DNA from: JBAIYU01 sp036763085
GTDB taxonomy: Bacteria > Bacillota > Negativicutes > DSM-1736 > Dendrosporobacteraceae
Assembly (NCBI RefSeq): GCF_036763085.1
Contig: NZ_JBAIYU010000010.1
Coordinates: 186,001-250,000 of the forward strand
Reading direction: 5' to 3'
Length of the DNA: 64,000 nucleotides
The notes under the pieces are model-generated. The model saw only the letters and a list, made by a program, of their open reading frames with translations. It was not told where the DNA came from and made no database searches. The position numbers and the translations under genes were made by a program. Below are positions 44,559-51,788 of the stretch, piece by piece. Numbering within the stretch: position 1 is the first letter of the stretch; each line of letters opens with the position of its first letter.

Positions 44559-45083
44559 TTATAAATCTTTTTTCTCCAACCAGCGAAACAAAAGAATTGT
44601 AAAAACTATAAATATCAAAATAATGATCCAATGATTTATACCGAATACCTGAGGTATTGTAATTTTTCCAAGGTTACCCCATGTTAGAACAGTTTTCTGT
44701 AAATAAGGATAGACTTCAGCAAAAATACCAGCCCCAACAAGCATTCCCAAAATACCCCAAATTGAGTCCCATCGACCTTCACCCAAAGCTCCAAGTGAAG
44801 TACCTGGACAGTATCCTAACATTCCCCAACCTAATCCAAACAATATTCCACCTAGCATAACGCTCCCTAAAATCATAGGTTTAAGTGAAAGTTTAACAAG
44901 TCCAAAATCATAAAGGATGTATACACCAACCATAGCTACACAAATGTGAGAAAGCATAAACTTCACAATAGTCATATCCTGTAACCGTAAAGCAGCAATT
45001 TGTTTATCATAACGCAAAACTCGCCCCTTCTGAAGAAGAAAGCCAAAAAGAATCCCGGTTATAAGACCATATAGTTCCATCAT
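44559..45083 (-). CDS. YeeE/YedE-family sulfur-compound permease (second half)
   Basis: 174 residues with five or so membrane helices and the conserved LGWGMLGYCPGTSLGALGEGRWD motif, whose Cys lines the path in thiosulfate channels of this family (TsuA/YeeE). Its ATG overlaps the stop of the upstream partner by 4 bp. The pair probably forms one functional channel for thiosulfate, sulfur or selenium species. Confidence 0.85.
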   Translation of the reverse strand: MMELYGLITGILFGFLLQKGRVLRYDKQIAALRLQDMTIVKFMLSHICVAMVGVYILYDFGLVKLSLKPMILGSVMLGGILFGLGWGMLGYCPGTSLGALGEGRWDSIWGILGMLVGAGIFAEVYPYLQKTVLTWGNLGKITIPQVFGINHWIIILIFIVFTILLFRWLEKKDL

Positions 45084-45598
45084 GATTTCCCACCACCTTT
45101 ATATAATAGATTTGCTGAAATCAATCCACCGACAAAGAAGCAAACTAAGGCAACAAACCCGCTGACCGCAAGCTGTGTAACACCACTTAGTCCATGTCCG
45201 CTAGGGCATCCATCAGCGAGACGCGCCCCAAACATTGCAATCATACCCCCTATAAAAGCAACCGTAGCTCTAGGAAAAATCGCTGCACCAAATCGTTCTT
45301 TCCACATTGAAGGCACTGCCTGTAAGCGAAAACTTCCAGATGAAACTGCCGCTATAAAAGATCCTATTAAGATACCAATAACAAACATCCACTGCCAGTC
45401 AATAATTGGTACTTCTTTTATAAAGTAAGGCATACTAGCTATTCGTTCCGGCGCAACGAGTTTCTCCAGCATACCCGTCGTCCTAACGAAAGTTGTTGAA
45501 GCACCAAAATATTTTCCAACAAACCAAACTGATCCAATAGAAACAAAACCGCTAAGTATTCCTGCTATATACGGATTCCATCCCCCTGTTTCTCGCAT
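45080..45598 (-). CDS. YeeE/YedE-family sulfur-compound permease (first half)
   Basis: About 172 residues, membrane-embedded, with the conserved MFGARLADGCPSGHGLSG motif. It is the partner of the downstream half and the two correspond to the N- and C-terminal halves of fused YeeE proteins. The ATG at 45598 follows GGAGGAGG, so I prefer it to a start at 45631. It diverges from the DUF134 regulator across a 240-bp region with promoters on both strands. Confidence 0.87.
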   Translation of the reverse strand: MRETGGWNPYIAGILSGFVSIGSVWFVGKYFGASTTFVRTTGMLEKLVAPERIASMPYFIKEVPIIDWQWMFVIGILIGSFIAAVSSGSFRLQAVPSMWKERFGAAIFPRATVAFIGGMIAMFGARLADGCPSGHGLSGVTQLAVSGFVALVCFFVGGLISANLLYKGGGKS

Positions 45599-45654
45599 AT
45601 ATTTTCCTCCTCCAAAATCACTTAAACCCACCCCTACGGGGGGGCTATATAATA

Positions 45655-45683
45655 AATATATGATAGCCTTTAAATAAAATCAA
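45655..45683 (-). promoter_or_regulatory. Promoter of the YeeE/YedE genes
   Basis: On the minus strand TTGATT (45678-45683), 17 bp, TATATT (45655-45660), about 57 bp before the start codon. Confidence 0.6.
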
Positions 45684-45774
45684 CTCTTACATAAAAAAAT
45701 ATATCGTTTATAAATATTAGATTTAAATTCGAAATATAACTATATACTCTATTTTAATCTAATCAATCTGATTC

Positions 45775-45804
45775 TTGACAGACAACCGCCATGTATTATA
45801 TATT
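45775..45804 (+). promoter_or_regulatory. Promoter of the DUF134 regulator
   Basis: TTGACA (45775-45780), 18 bp, TATATT (45799-45804). The candidate operator site at 45809-45824 lies just after the -10 box. Confidence 0.65.
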
Positions 45805-45808
45805 TATT

Positions 45809-45824
45809 TCGAAATATAGTTCAC
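45809..45824. promoter_or_regulatory. Candidate DUF134 operator, site 1
   Basis: TCGAAATATAGTTCAC, a variant of the palindromic core ATGAAATATATTTCAT found at four more places in this locus. 18 bp before the DUF134 start codon. A related half site, TTCGAAATATA, lies at 45728-45738. Confidence 0.55.
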
Positions 45825-45841
45825 AAAATGAAAGGAGTACC

Positions 45842-46273
45842 ATGGGTCGTCCAAATAAAGAACGCAGAGTTGAACAGCTCCCACCAGATACACATTATAA
45901 ACCCGCTGGAATTCCCTTACGCCAGTTAGAAGAAATAATATTAACTATCGAAGAAATGGAAGCATTAAGATTAGCGGATATTGAGCTGCTAGATCAAGCC
46001 TCTGCTGCTGAACGTATGGAAGTATCGCGCCCAACATTTCATCGTATTCTCAATAAAGCGCATCAAAAAATTGCAAATGCTTTATGGAAGGGTCATGCCC
46101 TAAGAGTAGATGGTGGCAGCTACCGAATAGCACATCACTGCCAAACAAGTTTACGGCATTTTATTTGTGAAACTTGTGGTCATAAGTGGACTTTGGCTCG
46201 TGGTACAGGACAACGCTGTCATGATTTGACATGCCCAAACTGCCAAGCACCTACCGTTTGTCGTGAAGATTAA
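45842..46273 (+). CDS. DUF134-family DNA-binding regulator with C-terminal zinc ribbon
   Basis: About 143 residues. The DUF134 part starts MGRPNKERRVEQLPPDTHYK and contains an HTH-like stretch LLDQASAAERMEVSRPTFHRIL. The C-terminal 40 residues are a Cys4-type zinc ribbon (CETCGHKW and CPNCQAP). DUF134 proteins are found beside Mrp/MinD/NifX genes in anaerobes and are presumed regulators. The ATG at 45842 follows AAAGGAG. It is monocistronic, ends in a strong terminator, and faces a palindromic operator candidate in its own promoter, which suggests autoregulation. Confidence 0.87.
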   Translation: MGRPNKERRVEQLPPDTHYKPAGIPLRQLEEIILTIEEMEALRLADIELLDQASAAERMEVSRPTFHRILNKAHQKIANALWKGHALRVDGGSYRIAHHCQTSLRHFICETCGHKWTLARGTGQRCHDLTCPNCQAPTVCRED

Positions 46274-46340
46274 AACGAGTAGATATGGATTTTTATAATC
46301 ATAATTAATAGTTATTGTAGTATACATATCTTTATCCTTA

Positions 46341-46381
46341 AGTACGATGGCAGTAATATTACTATCATCGTACTTTTTTTA
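46341..46381 (+). terminator. Intrinsic terminator of the DUF134 gene
   Basis: AGTACGATG/CATCGTACT arms with an inner AGTAAT/ATTACT stem, then TTTTTTTAT. Confidence 0.88.
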
Positions 46382-46451
46382 TAAACCATTTTGGAACTAT
46401 TCAAAAATATATAACATAGCATATCTTGATTCTAGCTTTAGGGCGAAATGC

Positions 46452-46485
46452 GTCTTTATTGTGAAATATATTTCATAATAAAGAC
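46452..46485. promoter_or_regulatory. Candidate DUF134 operator, site 2 (34-bp near-perfect palindrome)
   Basis: Arms 46452-46468 (GTCTTTATTGTGAAATA) and 46469-46485 are complementary with a single mismatch. The core GTGAAATATATTTCAT is 15 of 16 identical to the consensus. It ends 65 bp before the CDF start; a TATAAT at 46519-46524 lies between. Confidence 0.65.
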
Positions 46486-46550
46486 CATCCATACTCTTCG
46501 TTAGTCAGTTACTCCCCGTATAATACAAGGATTTAAAAGGAGGTCCTATA

Positions 46551-47471
46551 ATGACCGAGAGTATTAGTCATTTAAAACGAAACACTATCATACTCTCTAT
46601 AGCCTCGACTTCTTTATTGCTTATTCTTAAACTAGTTATCGGGATTGCAAGCGGGACAATCAGTATCATTTCTGAGGCTATTCATTCTGCAAGCGACTTA
46701 TTGGCTTCTCTTATCACCTTTTTAGCAATAACAAAATCTACTACCTCTCCTGACAAAAATCATCACTATGGCCACGGGAAGTTTGAAAACTTATCAGGCG
46801 CCGCTGAGGCAATGTTTATTATTGCAGCTGCACTTTGGATTATTTATGAAGCTTGTCAAAAATACAGCATAGTCACTTTACCAAGCTATATTGATTACGG
46901 GATGATGGCAATGATTGTTTCTATTATTGCAAATTACTTTGTTTCCGCAAGAATAACTACGGTTGCTAAAAAAACATACTCACCTGCTTTAGAAGCAGAT
47001 GCACTTCATTTAAGAGCAGATATGTGGACTTCGGTTGGAATACTTCTCAGTCTATTTTTTATAAAAATTACTGGTTGTCTTTGGATTGATCCAACTATCG
47101 CCATTATAGTAGGGCTAGTTATTTTAAGATCAGGCTATAAAATAATAAAAAAGAATATCTTAGAGTTAACAGATATTAGCCTATCGTTAGAAGAAGAACA
47201 GTTAATTTTTGAAATTGTAAACAACCATACTCAAGTACTTTCATTATATCGATTACGCACAAGACAATCCGGATGTTGTCGCATCATTGATATGCGCCTT
47301 ATCCTTGATAAAAATATGCCTCTCGATAAGGCTCATGCTATTTGCGAACAACTAGAATCTAAAATTAGATTACACTTTGGGATTTGTGATGTAATGATTC
47401 ACCTAGAACCTAGCGCAACATCTGAATCCCACGTTAATCTAGTTATCGAGAAAAATACTCTTCCAATCTAA
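46551..47471 (+). CDS. Cation diffusion facilitator (CDF) metal transporter
   Basis: 306 residues with six membrane helices. CDF motifs: SEAIHSASDLLASL in helix 2, HHYGHGKFENL after it, and LHLRADMWTSVGIL with the HxxxD metal site in helix 5. The C-terminal cytoplasmic domain (residues 205-300) is the usual metal-sensing fold. It would export Zn, Fe, Mn or Co. GGAGG stands 7 bp before the ATG. The palindrome upstream ties it to the DUF134 set, suggesting metal efflux connected to cofactor assembly. Confidence 0.9.
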   Translation: MTESISHLKRNTIILSIASTSLLLILKLVIGIASGTISIISEAIHSASDLLASLITFLAITKSTTSPDKNHHYGHGKFENLSGAAEAMFIIAAALWIIYEACQKYSIVTLPSYIDYGMMAMIVSIIANYFVSARITTVAKKTYSPALEADALHLRADMWTSVGILLSLFFIKITGCLWIDPTIAIIVGLVILRSGYKIIKKNILELTDISLSLEEEQLIFEIVNNHTQVLSLYRLRTRQSGCCRIIDMRLILDKNMPLDKAHAICEQLESKIRLHFGICDVMIHLEPSATSESHVNLVIEKNTLPI

Positions 47472-47493
47472 CTGAAAAAATTCTTCTATTGAC

Positions 47494-47522
47494 TTGACAT
47501 CTATTTCCAAATAATATATGTT
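47494..47522 (+). promoter_or_regulatory. Promoter of the IscU-like/MinD/Mrp operon
   Basis: TTGACA (47494-47499), 17 bp, TATGTT (47517-47522). The -10 box is the first part of the perfect palindrome at 47517-47552, so a bound repressor would block transcription. Confidence 0.7.
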
Positions 47523-47552
47523 AATTATGAAATATATTTCATAATTAACATA
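47517..47552. promoter_or_regulatory. Candidate DUF134 operator, site 3 (36-bp perfect palindrome)
   Basis: Arms 47517-47534 (TATGTTAATTATGAAATA) and 47535-47552 are exact complements with no spacer. The core at 47527-47542 defines the consensus ATGAAATATATTTCAT. It overlaps the -10 box and ends 15 bp before the IscU-like start. Confidence 0.75.
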
Positions 47553-47567
47553 ACGGAGGCGAATTTA

Positions 47568-47957
47568 ATGTATTCACAAAAAGTAATTGAACATTTTACC
47601 TCGCCTAGAAATGTTGGACGTATGCAAGATGCCGATGGAATTGGTAACATCGGTGAACCTGACTGTGGAGATAATTGTCAAGTTTTCATTAAAGTACGCG
47701 ATGAAAGAATTATGGATGTAAGTTTCCTTATCTTTGGCTGTGCGGCGGCAATTGCATCTGGAAGTGCAACCACTGTAATTGCTAAAGGGAAAACAATTGA
47801 GGAAGCTCTAAAAATTACAGATCAAGACATCCTCAATGAGTTAGATGGTCTTCCTGTGCTAAAACAACATTGCTCAAACCTTGGCGCTGCTGCCTTACAT
47901 GCTGCAGTTAGTGATTATTTAGTCAAACAAGGAAGGAGCATTGGTGATTACGTCTAA
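47568..47957 (+). CDS. IscU/NifU-N-like iron-sulfur scaffold protein
   Basis: 129 residues. The three scaffold cysteines are present: GEPDCGDNC, FLIFGCAAAIASGSA and LKQHCSNLG. It starts YSQKVIEHFTSPRNVGRMQDADGIG, the signature of IscU/NifU-N proteins. It would assemble a transient Fe-S cluster for transfer. GGAGG precedes the ATG. First gene of the long operon that carries the MinD and Mrp ATPases. Confidence 0.92.
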   Translation: MYSQKVIEHFTSPRNVGRMQDADGIGNIGEPDCGDNCQVFIKVRDERIMDVSFLIFGCAAAIASGSATTVIAKGKTIEEALKITDQDILNELDGLPVLKQHCSNLGAAALHAAVSDYLVKQGRSIGDYV

Positions 47958-47975
47958 TATTTTTTTGTTTTAGTT

Positions 47976-47991
47976 ATGAAATATAGTTCAT
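47976..47991. promoter_or_regulatory. Candidate DUF134 operator, site 4
   Basis: ATGAAATATAGTTCAT, 15 of 16 identical to the core of site 3. It lies 23 bp before the DUF5320 start codon. Confidence 0.55.
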
Positions 47992-48014
47992 TTTTCAAAG
48001 AGGAGGTGAATTCT

Positions 48015-48230
48015 ATGCCAAGAGGAGACGGAACAGGTCCTTCAGGACACGGTCCACTAGGTCGTGGGCGTAGCTGCAGGCAAAGTTCAGGACTTGGAAA
48101 CCGGATGGGCAGAGGTTTAAATAGTAATTGCGGCGCTTATGAAGGAACACAAACTTTAGAAGAACAAGCTAAACGCTTGGAATCGCAAGCAGCCAAACTC
48201 CGTAATATTGCAAAGGAAAATAATGTTTAG
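48015..48230 (+). CDS. DUF5320-type Gly/Arg-rich small protein
   Basis: 71 residues beginning MPRGDGTGPSGHGPLGRGR, the recurrent start of a small family found beside NifX and Mrp genes in anaerobes. The second half is a coiled coil with leucines and alanines (LEEQAKRLESQAAKLRNIA). Role unknown. The ATG at 48015 has GAGGAGGTG upstream, so the reading that begins earlier at the operator sequence is not used. Confidence 0.82.
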   Translation: MPRGDGTGPSGHGPLGRGRSCRQSSGLGNRMGRGLNSNCGAYEGTQTLEEQAKRLESQAAKLRNIAKENNV

Positions 48231-48242
48231 CAACTAAAGTTG

Positions 48243-48308
48243 GGCTCTTCACATTGTCAGTTTGAGGTCTAATTATCCAATTTATTGCCACAACATTGAG
48301 CGAAGAGC
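48243..48308 (+). repeat. GCTCTTC/GAAGAGC inverted repeat before the first MinD gene
   Basis: Distant arms GCTCTTCACATTG and a GAAGAGC sequence ending near 48308 can pair, followed by ACTATTTTT. It may act as an internal attenuator of the operon. Weak evidence. Confidence 0.35.
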
Positions 48309-48337
48309 ACTATTTTTCCCCATAAGGAGGTAACTCA

Positions 48338-49186
48338 ATGCTGATAAGCATTGCCAGCGGAAAAGGAGGAACAGGAAAGACCACTCTCGCCTTAATTCTC
48401 GCAACTACTTGTTCAAATACTACATTGGTTGACTGTGATGTCGAAGAGCCAAATTGCCATTTGTTTTTAAACCCTGAAATGCAATTTCCCAGCCGTGAGA
48501 TATCAATACCTATTCCACATATTAATACTGATTTATGTAATGGATGCGGTGCATGCTCTGCTGTTTGTTTATTTAATGCGATTTGCATATCCGGAAAAAG
48601 CGCACTTCTCTTTGACGAATTGTGTCATAGTTGCGGAGGTTGCCTGCTTGCTTGCCCCAATAATGCTATATATGAAAAATCAAAAAGCATTGGCACTATT
48701 AATTTAGGAAGGTCAACAAAGCATCCACAAGTTAAGTTGTTAAGCGGTACCCTAAAAGTAGGCACTCCCAGTGCTGTTCCTCTTATTAGACAGCTCAAAC
48801 AAGAAACTGCAAAAATCACTGAAGACGTCCTGGTAGATTGTCCGCCTGGAACTTCATGTTCAATGGTTTCGGCCATAAAAGATAGTGACTATTGTATCTT
48901 AGTAACAGAAGATACTCCGCTAGGCCGGCATGATTTGGAACTAGCAATGAATATTACTAGCTTATTAAATATACCGACAGGCGTTGTGGTAAATAAATAT
49001 GACCAATTTGCTGGGGATAAAAGCATCGAAGATCTGTGTAATAGACGTGATACTCCTTTACTTGCTAAAATACCCCACAATCTTTCCTTCGCCAGACAAT
49101 ATGCGGCAGGTCATATTCCAAGTGATTTTTCAGAGACTGCGTATCAAATATGGGAACAGCTTAAGTCACAAAGGAGTGTAACCTAA
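48338..49186 (+). CDS. MinD-type P-loop ATPase with inserted 2[4Fe-4S] ferredoxin, first copy
   Basis: 282 residues. Deviant Walker A SGKGGTGKTT at the start; Walker B-like VDCPPGTSCSMV. Inserted after residue 60 is a ferredoxin domain with CNGCGACSAVC (Cys 67, 70, 73, 77) and CHSCGGCLLAC (Cys 96, 99, 102, 106). This is the nucleotide-binding pair type found in orange-protein loci of sulfate reducers. It probably loads or transfers metal-sulfur clusters using ATP. AAGGAGG precedes the ATG. It overlaps the next gene by one base. Confidence 0.9.
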   Translation: MLISIASGKGGTGKTTLALILATTCSNTTLVDCDVEEPNCHLFLNPEMQFPSREISIPIPHINTDLCNGCGACSAVCLFNAICISGKSALLFDELCHSCGGCLLACPNNAIYEKSKSIGTINLGRSTKHPQVKLLSGTLKVGTPSAVPLIRQLKQETAKITEDVLVDCPPGTSCSMVSAIKDSDYCILVTEDTPLGRHDLELAMNITSLLNIPTGVVVNKYDQFAGDKSIEDLCNRRDTPLLAKIPHNLSFARQYAAGHIPSDFSETAYQIWEQLKSQRSVT

Positions 49187-50073
49187 TGAAAGAATTGGTT
49201 ATAGTCAGCGGAAAAGGTGGTACAGGAAAAACCAGTATTAGTGCAGCGCTTGCCTATTTGGCACCACGAAAAGTACTTGTCGACTGCGATGTTGATGCCG
49301 CAAACTTTCATTTGATTAGTGGTGCAAAAATTAAAAAAACCAATGAGTTTAAAGCTGGCTTTGAACCTTACATAGATGAGAAAGCCTGCTTTAAATGCGG
49401 CCAATGTACCGTTTTATGTCGCTTCAAAGCAATTACCGACGGTGTTGTCACTTCAAGTCTAAATTGCGAAGGCTGTGGCGTTTGCGCCTTTAATTGCCCT
49501 GAACATGCGATAAGCATGCGCGAAAAGCAAGCCGGTCATTGGTTTATATCAGATACTCGTTTAGGATGTTTAGTCCACGCCGAACTTGGTCTCGCAATTG
49601 AGAACTCTGGCAAACTTGTAAGTAAAGTTCGGCAAGAAGCGAAAAAAATTGCCTCCGACCTTCGTCTACCACTAATTATTACTGATGGTCCGCCGGGAAT
49701 TGGCTGCCCTGCCATCGCCTCTTTGTCCGGCGCTAATCTGGTATTGGCCGTTGTCGAACCATCCGTATCTAGTATGCATGACCTAAAAAGATTGACAGAT
49801 TTAGTATCCCATTTTGGCTTACCGCTTTTAATATGCATTAATAAGAGTACTCTGCACCCAGAAAACACCCAGGAAATCATAAATTGGTGTAAAAATAATT
49901 CTATTTTAGTAGCCGGGCAGCTGCCATACAGCGATATTTTTAGCAAAGCTGCCCAGGCAGGCAAAAGTGTACTAGAAATGCCAGAGAATGCTAAAGTAAA
50001 AACTTCCCTTTTAGAACTTTGGTATAATCTTGCCGACAAGCTGGAACTTTCGGTGGTTTCAAGAAAAAGTTAA
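49186..50073 (+). CDS. MinD-type P-loop ATPase with inserted 2[4Fe-4S] ferredoxin, second copy
   Basis: 295 residues with the same architecture as its neighbour: SGKGGTGKTS Walker A, ferredoxin insertion CFKCGQCTVLC (Cys 68-78) and CEGCGVCAFNC (Cys 94-104), and TDGPPGIGCPAIA. The two copies are always adjacent in such loci and probably form a heterodimer. The start codon shares a base with the previous stop region, with GGAGTG upstream. Confidence 0.9.
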   Translation: MKELVIVSGKGGTGKTSISAALAYLAPRKVLVDCDVDAANFHLISGAKIKKTNEFKAGFEPYIDEKACFKCGQCTVLCRFKAITDGVVTSSLNCEGCGVCAFNCPEHAISMREKQAGHWFISDTRLGCLVHAELGLAIENSGKLVSKVRQEAKKIASDLRLPLIITDGPPGIGCPAIASLSGANLVLAVVEPSVSSMHDLKRLTDLVSHFGLPLLICINKSTLHPENTQEIINWCKNNSILVAGQLPYSDIFSKAAQAGKSVLEMPENAKVKTSLLELWYNLADKLELSVVSRKS

Positions 50074-50114
50074 GATCCAATAATTTAGAGGCATTCAAGT
50101 AAGGAGATTTCATC

Positions 50115-50354
50115 ATGAAAACGTTTATTCCACAAGGCGTATGTACGAAAGAAATTCAATTTGAAATTGAAAACGGTGTTATAAAAAACGTTAAGTTCGT
50201 CGGTGGATGTCCTGGAAATCTTCAAGCAATCAGCATCTTGATCGAGGGAATGCCTATCGATGAAGTAATAAAAAAATTCAAAGGTAACCTTTGCCGTAAT
50301 GGTACTTCCTGTACTGACCAATTGGCAAAGGCATTGGAGACACTACAAAAATGA
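50115..50354 (+). CDS. TSCPD-domain protein (TIGR03905 type)
   Basis: 79 residues. It contains the conserved Cys pattern GVCTKEIQFEIENG, GGCPGNLQAI, LCRNGTSCTDQLAKAL. The family is short and Cys-rich and resembles the Cys-rich tail of some ribonucleotide reductases. Likely metal or cluster binding; function unknown. TAAGGAG precedes the ATG, and the next gene overlaps by 4 bp. Confidence 0.87.
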   Translation: MKTFIPQGVCTKEIQFEIENGVIKNVKFVGGCPGNLQAISILIEGMPIDEVIKKFKGNLCRNGTSCTDQLAKALETLQK

Positions 50355-51313
50355 TATTAAACACTGAAATAGAGACCATGGACAATGATGCACGAACATC
50401 GCTGCAAAGCCAAAAATTTCAGACTACAATTGAACGTGTCTATGAGAAAACACAATTTTATTACGAGCGGTTTCATGCTATAGGACTGTCACCAGCTAAT
50501 ATAAAGTCTATCCATGATATTCATAAGCTGCCATTTACAACAACTACTGATTTAGCTAATAATTATCCTTTTGGATTTTTGACTATGCCAGTTAGCGGTG
50601 TTGCAAGATTTGAACAAACACCCGACCTTGGTATTGCAGTTGGGCTTACATCACGTGATATCATAGGGCAGCAGGAAATGATTGCCCGAAGTTTAGTTAG
50701 CTGTTATATTACGATAACCTCCGTGCTGATGAATATCGGGAACTCTCCCCTGTCAATCAGCGCTCGTTCACTAGAGCAGAGCGCAGAAATGCTGGGAATC
50801 ACTGTTGTTGCCAATGAAGCGAATAACTTTAAAAACTCTTTTCTTAACATCTTGAATTTTGGTGTAACGACGATATTTTCAGCTCCGGATACGTTATTAA
50901 TATTTGCTGATTTTTTACTAAAAAACGGGATAGAAATACCAAACCTGCCATTGATGAGTCTGATTTGTGAGGAGCAAAAATGTTCTGAAGATCTCCGTAA
51001 AGAACTAACAGAAAAATTCCAGGTGCCCGTATATACCATTTATGGAAATTCTAATGTCTTATCATTAGGAATCGCTGGTGAATGTCATATGCGTCAGGGC
51101 TTACATGTGCAAGATGATCATTTTTATGCCGAAATTATCAACCCAGATACAGGCATAGTCCTAAAAGATCAGCAACAGGGGGAACTAGTAATTACTACGA
51201 TTTCTCGTGAAGCAGCACCACTTATTCGCTTTCGAACCGGTGATAAAGCAGTAATTACCCACGAGAAATGCTCTTGTGGTCGAACCTCTCCTCGGATTAT
51301 CTTCATTCCCTAG
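50351..51313 (+). CDS. Degenerate, truncated phenylacetate-CoA-ligase-like (ANL) protein
   Basis: 320 residues matching the N-terminal and central parts of PaaK: VYEKTQFYYERFHAIGL, DIHKLPFTTTTDLANNYPFG, VPVYTIYGNSNV and RTGDKAVITHEKCSCGRTSPR. Two essential parts are missing or changed. The P-loop SSGTTG motif has been replaced by QTPDLGIAVGLTS, and the C-terminal lid domain (about 100 residues) is absent; the protein stops shortly after the RTGD/CSCGRTSPR region. It is therefore unlikely to make acyl-CoA. Its place inside an Fe-S/NifX operon suggests a repurposed role. It overlaps the TSCPD gene by 4 bp. Confidence 0.82.
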   Translation: MILNTEIETMDNDARTSLQSQKFQTTIERVYEKTQFYYERFHAIGLSPANIKSIHDIHKLPFTTTTDLANNYPFGFLTMPVSGVARFEQTPDLGIAVGLTSRDIIGQQEMIARSLVSCYITITSVLMNIGNSPLSISARSLEQSAEMLGITVVANEANNFKNSFLNILNFGVTTIFSAPDTLLIFADFLLKNGIEIPNLPLMSLICEEQKCSEDLRKELTEKFQVPVYTIYGNSNVLSLGIAGECHMRQGLHVQDDHFYAEIINPDTGIVLKDQQQGELVITTISREAAPLIRFRTGDKAVITHEKCSCGRTSPRIIFIP

Positions 51314-51346
51314 ATAAAATGTTTAGCGGTTATCAACGTTCAGTAC

Positions 51347-51360
51347 GTGAACTATATCAT
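51347..51360. promoter_or_regulatory. Candidate DUF134 operator, site 5 (degenerate)
   Basis: GTGAACTATATCAT; its complement carries TATAGTTCAC, the same half site as in site 1. It lies 28 bp before the NifX-like start codon. Weaker than sites 2 and 3. Confidence 0.4.
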
Positions 51361-51388
51361 ATATTTGTAAAAAAGTGAGGGAACTGTC

Positions 51389-51757
51389 ATGAAAATTGCT
51401 ATTACGGCGCATGGTGAAGACCATCTATCCACAGTTGACTCTCGATTTGGCCGAGCTGATCATTTTGTTATTTATGACTCAGAAAACGGCACTTGGGATT
51501 GTATGTCTAATACGCAAAACCTTGAGGCTGCCCACGGAGCCGGCATTCAAGCAGGTCAGAATCTATCTAAGAGCGGAACCAAAGTATTGATTACTGGACA
51601 TGTCGGTCCAAAAGCCTTAAGAGTACTGCAGGCTGAAAAAATCGAAGTTTATGCACTTAATGAACAAAACTGTACAGTTGAGGGAGCACTTAAGGAATTT
51701 CAAGAAGGCAAGCTGAAACCTATTAATGTTCCAAATGCATTGGAATTGAAAAGGTAA
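51389..51757 (+). CDS. NifX/NifB-C-type (dinitrogenase Fe-Mo cofactor family) protein, ORP-like
   Basis: 122 residues of the dinitrogenase iron-molybdenum cofactor family: MKIAITAHGEDHLSTVDSRF, RADHFVIYD, GAGIQAGQNLSKSGTKVLITGHVGPKALR, ending with a NVPNALE tail. Relatives include NifX, NafY, NifB C-terminus and the orange protein that carries a Mo-Cu-S cluster. GAGGGAAC precedes the ATG. It stands directly upstream of the Mrp-NifX fusion. Confidence 0.9.
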   Translation: MKIAITAHGEDHLSTVDSRFGRADHFVIYDSENGTWDCMSNTQNLEAAHGAGIQAGQNLSKSGTKVLITGHVGPKALRVLQAEKIEVYALNEQNCTVEGALKEFQEGKLKPINVPNALELKR

Positions 51758-51788
51758 TGTATCCAAACTAAAGGAGATGTATTTTATA

